From Leptonema illini DSM 21528 (GTDB lineage: Bacteria; Spirochaetota; Leptospiria; Leptospirales; Leptonemataceae), in NCBI RefSeq assembly GCF_000243335.1, contig NZ_JH597775.1, positions 85,241-149,240 of the forward strand: DNA of 64,000 nt. Direction: 5' to 3'. This document shows positions 61,768-64,000 of this stretch, piece after piece (the stretch's first letter is position 1; each line of letters opens with the position of its first letter). A program made the translations under genes and the position numbers. The notes under the pieces were generated by a model. That model worked only from the letters and a program-made list of their open reading frames with translations, did not search any database and was not told the origin of the DNA.

Positions 61768-62763
61768 ATGCCCGATCTGCTGAAACAGCTCAAGGCCCTG
61801 GCGGATCCAAGCCGAATTCGCATCATCAGGGCCCTATCGCGCGAGCCGCTGCATGTTAGCGAATTGCTCGAAGTGCTTGATATGGGCCAGAGTCGCGTCT
61901 CCAGGCATCTTCGCATCCTTTCCGATGCCGCCGTGCTGCTCTGGCGACGGGATGGATCTCGCATCTACTACGGCATACATCCCGAGCTGCGCACGCATTC
62001 TCTCTGGTCGGTGCTCGGCGACGAGGCAGCTTCCTGGAATAGCAGCCTACAGCGTATTCTTGAAGAGGATCGGCAGCGACTCCAGGGTATCCTTGAATCG
62101 CGCAAAGAGCGAAGCCTTGTGCACTTCGAAGATTTCGGAGCGCGCCAGGACGAAGATCAGCGCGAATACGTCGATGCCGCTTACTATCGCTCGAAGATTA
62201 TCGAGCTTCTGCCCGGCAATGCAGGGCAGGTTCTTGAGCCAGGCTGCGGAGCCGGAGCGCTGGCCTCGATGCTTGCCGACCGCGCCTCGCATCTCATTCT
62301 CGTCGATCAGAGTCGCACGATGCTTGACGTGGCCCGCGAGCGTATCGCCGCCGTCGGATCGGACGTTAAGACGGAATACCGCGTCGGTTATATGGAACAT
62401 CTTCCACTTGCCGACGAAGAGGTCGATACGGTGATCCTGTCGATGGCTCTGCATCACAGCGCCGAGCCTGGCAGCGTTTTAAAAGAGGCCTTTCGCGTAT
62501 TGCGTCCGGGCGGGCTGCTTGTGGTGGCCGAGCTCAAGCAGCACGGAGAGGAGAATATGCGGCGCCTGTTCGAGGATTTCTGGCTGGGCTTTGACGAAGG
62601 CGTTCTGCTCGGCGAGATAGAGCGAGCGGGCTTTGAAGGACATGACGTGAGCGAAGGCCGTGGAAACGGTCGTCTCGATTGTCTGTTCGTTTCGGCGCGA
62701 AAGCCAGCGCGAGGTCGGAGTCGTATACTCAGGGTGAGAGCGGGAGAAAGCTCCGCCGTATAA
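61768..62763 (+). CDS. ArsR-type regulator fused to a SAM-methyltransferase domain (SahR-like)
   Basis: A 331-residue protein. Residues 1-95 are an ArsR winged helix (LLKQLKALADPSRIRIIRAL, VSELLEVLDMGQSRVSRHLRIL, RRDGSRIYYGIHP) without a cysteine metal site. The rest is a class I methyltransferase fold (VLEPGCGAGALASML, LILVDQSRTML, VILSMALHHSAEPG, LRPGGLLVVAELKQ). This fusion next to ahcY is the layout of SahR, the S-adenosylhomocysteine-responsive repressor described in Proteobacteria. It would repress its own operon and release on SAH. The ATG at 61768 follows GGTGGCGG and the 24-bp palindrome. ahcY starts 61 bp downstream with no second palindrome. Confidence 0.85.
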   Translation: MPDLLKQLKALADPSRIRIIRALSREPLHVSELLEVLDMGQSRVSRHLRILSDAAVLLWRRDGSRIYYGIHPELRTHSLWSVLGDEAASWNSSLQRILEEDRQRLQGILESRKERSLVHFEDFGARQDEDQREYVDAAYYRSKIIELLPGNAGQVLEPGCGAGALASMLADRASHLILVDQSRTMLDVARERIAAVGSDVKTEYRVGYMEHLPLADEEVDTVILSMALHHSAEPGSVLKEAFRVLRPGGLLVVAELKQHGEENMRRLFEDFWLGFDEGVLLGEIERAGFEGHDVSEGRGNGRLDCLFVSARKPARGRSRILRVRAGESSAV

Positions 62764-62824
62764 CCTGTAACGTAATCATTTAGCAGGCCACGAGCCTGTA
62801 GCTGAAAAGTTTCTGGAGGAACAC

Positions 62825-64000
62825 ATGACTGCAACACTGAAGCAGGACTACAAAGTAAAGGATATCTCTCTGGCTCGCTGGGGTCGTGAAGAGATCATCC
62901 TTGCAGAAAAAGAGATGCCGGGTCTGATGTCGATTCGCGAAGAATTCGCAGGCAAGAAACCGCTTGCCGGCGCTCGCGTCGCCGGATCGCTGCATATGAC
63001 GATTCAAACGGCCGTTCTGATCGAAACGTTGATCGATCTCGGCGCCGAAGTGCGCTGGTCGAGCTGCAACATCTTCTCGACACAGGACCATGCCGCCGCT
63101 GCCGTCGCCGAAACCGGAGTTCCCGTTTTCGCGTGGAAGGGTATGACCGAAGAAGAATACTGGTGGTGCATCGAGCAGACGCTTCATTTCGGAGACAAAG
63201 GCCCGAACATGATCCTGGACGACGGCCATGACCTGACGGCCTACGTGCATGACAAACATCCTGAGATGCTTCCCGAGATTCGCGGCATCTCAGAAGAAAC
63301 GACCACAGGCGTACATTATCTGATGAAGCGCCTGAAAGAAGGCACGCTGAAGGTTTCGGCGATTAACGTGAACGACTCCGTGACGAAGTCGAAGTTTGAC
63401 AACCTCTACGGTTGCCGCGAGTCGCTCGTCGACGGCATCAAGCGCGCCACCGACATCATGCTGGCCGGTAAGGTCGCCGTCGTCGCCGGATACGGAGACG
63501 TGGGTAAAGGTTCGGCTCAGAGCCTTCGCTCGTATGGCTGCCGCGTCATCGTTACCGAGATTGATCCGATCTGCGCTCTGCAGGCGGCCATGGAAGGCTA
63601 TCAGGTAGATACGATGGACGAATGGGCCGATAAAGCCGACATCTTCGTGACGACGACGGGTAACCGCGACATCATCACCATCGATCACATGAATCGTATG
63701 AAAGACGGTTCGATCGTCTGTAACATCGGTCACTTCGACGTAGAGATCCAGGTCGATGCTCTGAAGAAATTCCCGGGCATCAAGCGCACGGAGATCAAGC
63801 CGCAGGTCGACAAGTTCACCTTCCCCGACGGACGCAGCATCGTTCTGCTTGCCGAAGGTCGCCTGGTGAATCTCGGCTGCGCCACGGGTCACCCCTCGTT
63901 CGTGATGTCGAATAGCTTCACGAATCAGGTGCTTGCTCAGATCGAGCTGTATAACAACTACAAGAACTATCCTCTTGGAGTGTATATGCTTCCGAAGCAC
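62825..64000 (+). CDS. ahcY: Adenosylhomocysteinase, 3' end beyond window
   Basis: 392 residues are visible before the window ends. Landmarks are [52 protein letters not shown], the NAD-binding [35 protein letters not shown], and [19 protein letters not shown]. The enzyme hydrolyses S-adenosylhomocysteine to adenosine and homocysteine, removing the product inhibitor of methyltransferases. GGAGG lies just before the ATG. It is downstream of, and probably in one operon with, the SahR-like gene, so it should be induced by its own substrate. Confidence 0.97.
   Translation, partial: MTATLKQDYKVKDISLARWGREEIILAEKEMPGLMSIREEFAGKKPLAGARVAGSLHMTIQTAVLIETLIDLGAEVRWSSCNIFSTQDHAAAAVAETGVPVFAWKGMTEEEYWWCIEQTLHFGDKGPNMILDDGHDLTAYVHDKHPEMLPEIRGISEETTTGVHYLMKRLKEGTLKVSAINVNDSVTKSKFDNLYGCRESLVDGIKRATDIMLAGKVAVVAGYGDVGKGSAQSLRSYGCRVIVTEIDPICALQAAMEGYQVDTMDEWADKADIFVTTTGNRDIITIDHMNRMKDGSIVCNIGHFDVEIQVDALKKFPGIKRTEIKPQVDKFTFPDGRSIVLLAEGRLVNLGCATGHPSFVMSNSFTNQVLAQIELYNNYKNYPLGVYMLPKH

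Noticed and set aside
63290-64000. A minus-strand frame running to the window edge
   Set aside because: It is opposite ahcY, whose NAD-binding and active-site motifs are intact.

Overview
The window looks like chromosome from a spirochaete of the Leptospirales, most like a Leptonema-type organism. This is inference from gene content, not a database match. Supporting points are the GC-rich protein-coding DNA, many lipoproteins with spirochaete-like lipoboxes, a compact chemotaxis operon with CheD, tandem HtrA-like proteins, menaquinone synthesis by the futalosine route, a threonyl-tRNA synthetase lacking the TGS domain, and a parA-parB-rep order reminiscent of Leptospira LE1-type replicons.

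Region 1 (1-9.8 kb) is accessory. A mobile-element core reads leftward as one tightly packed operon: primase-helicase, tyrosine recombinase, ParA, ParB, a DUF6883-like protein and a DUF4926-like protein. All five junctions are 4-bp overlaps. A divergent XRE-type repressor sits at its head. The element lies between two Hint-domain sequences. One runs off the left edge. The other is a complete Hint plus cysteine-peptidase-like toxin gene followed by a lipoprotein gene. They share 319 identical bases, and the identity starts exactly at the Hint nucleophile codon.

Region 2 (9.8-27.6 kb) is mostly chromosomal. It holds envelope proteins (HEAT, HAMP-like, a large TPR lipoprotein, a PEGA-like lipoprotein), a tRNA-Pro(CGG), an MBL hydrolase, mqnD, two cation antiporters, an active HtrA protease next to a catalytically dead paralogue, and thrS.

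Region 3 (27.6-37.6 kb) is a second accessory block. A leftward operon of one degenerate AAA+/Fis regulator and three unrecognised genes diverges from a rightward parA-parB-rep module, which is followed by a large discoidin plus 8x32-residue repeat protein. A paired palindrome lies between the divergent operons. The rep leader carries nested inverted repeats and a complete minus-strand promoter plus terminator that would make an antisense RNA of about 57 nt. This is the layout of a plasmid copy-number control region.

Region 4 (37.6-52.8 kb) is housekeeping and signalling: metF, an RsbU-like phosphatase, a DTW-domain enzyme, a GAF-PAS-GGDEF cyclase, a MYG1 nuclease, tandem MuiA-like (DUF4139) proteins, a methyltransferase, a phosphoesterase and a bacterial GLG1-type Cys-rich protein.

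Region 5 (53-61.6 kb) is a chemotaxis operon, cheY-STAS-cheA-mcp-cheW-cheR-cheD-cheB. A 157-bp MITE-like element made of five consecutive hairpins is wedged between mcp and cheW. Region 6 (61.7-64 kb) pairs a SahR-like ArsR-methyltransferase regulator, with a 24-bp perfect palindrome over its promoter, with ahcY, which runs off the right edge.
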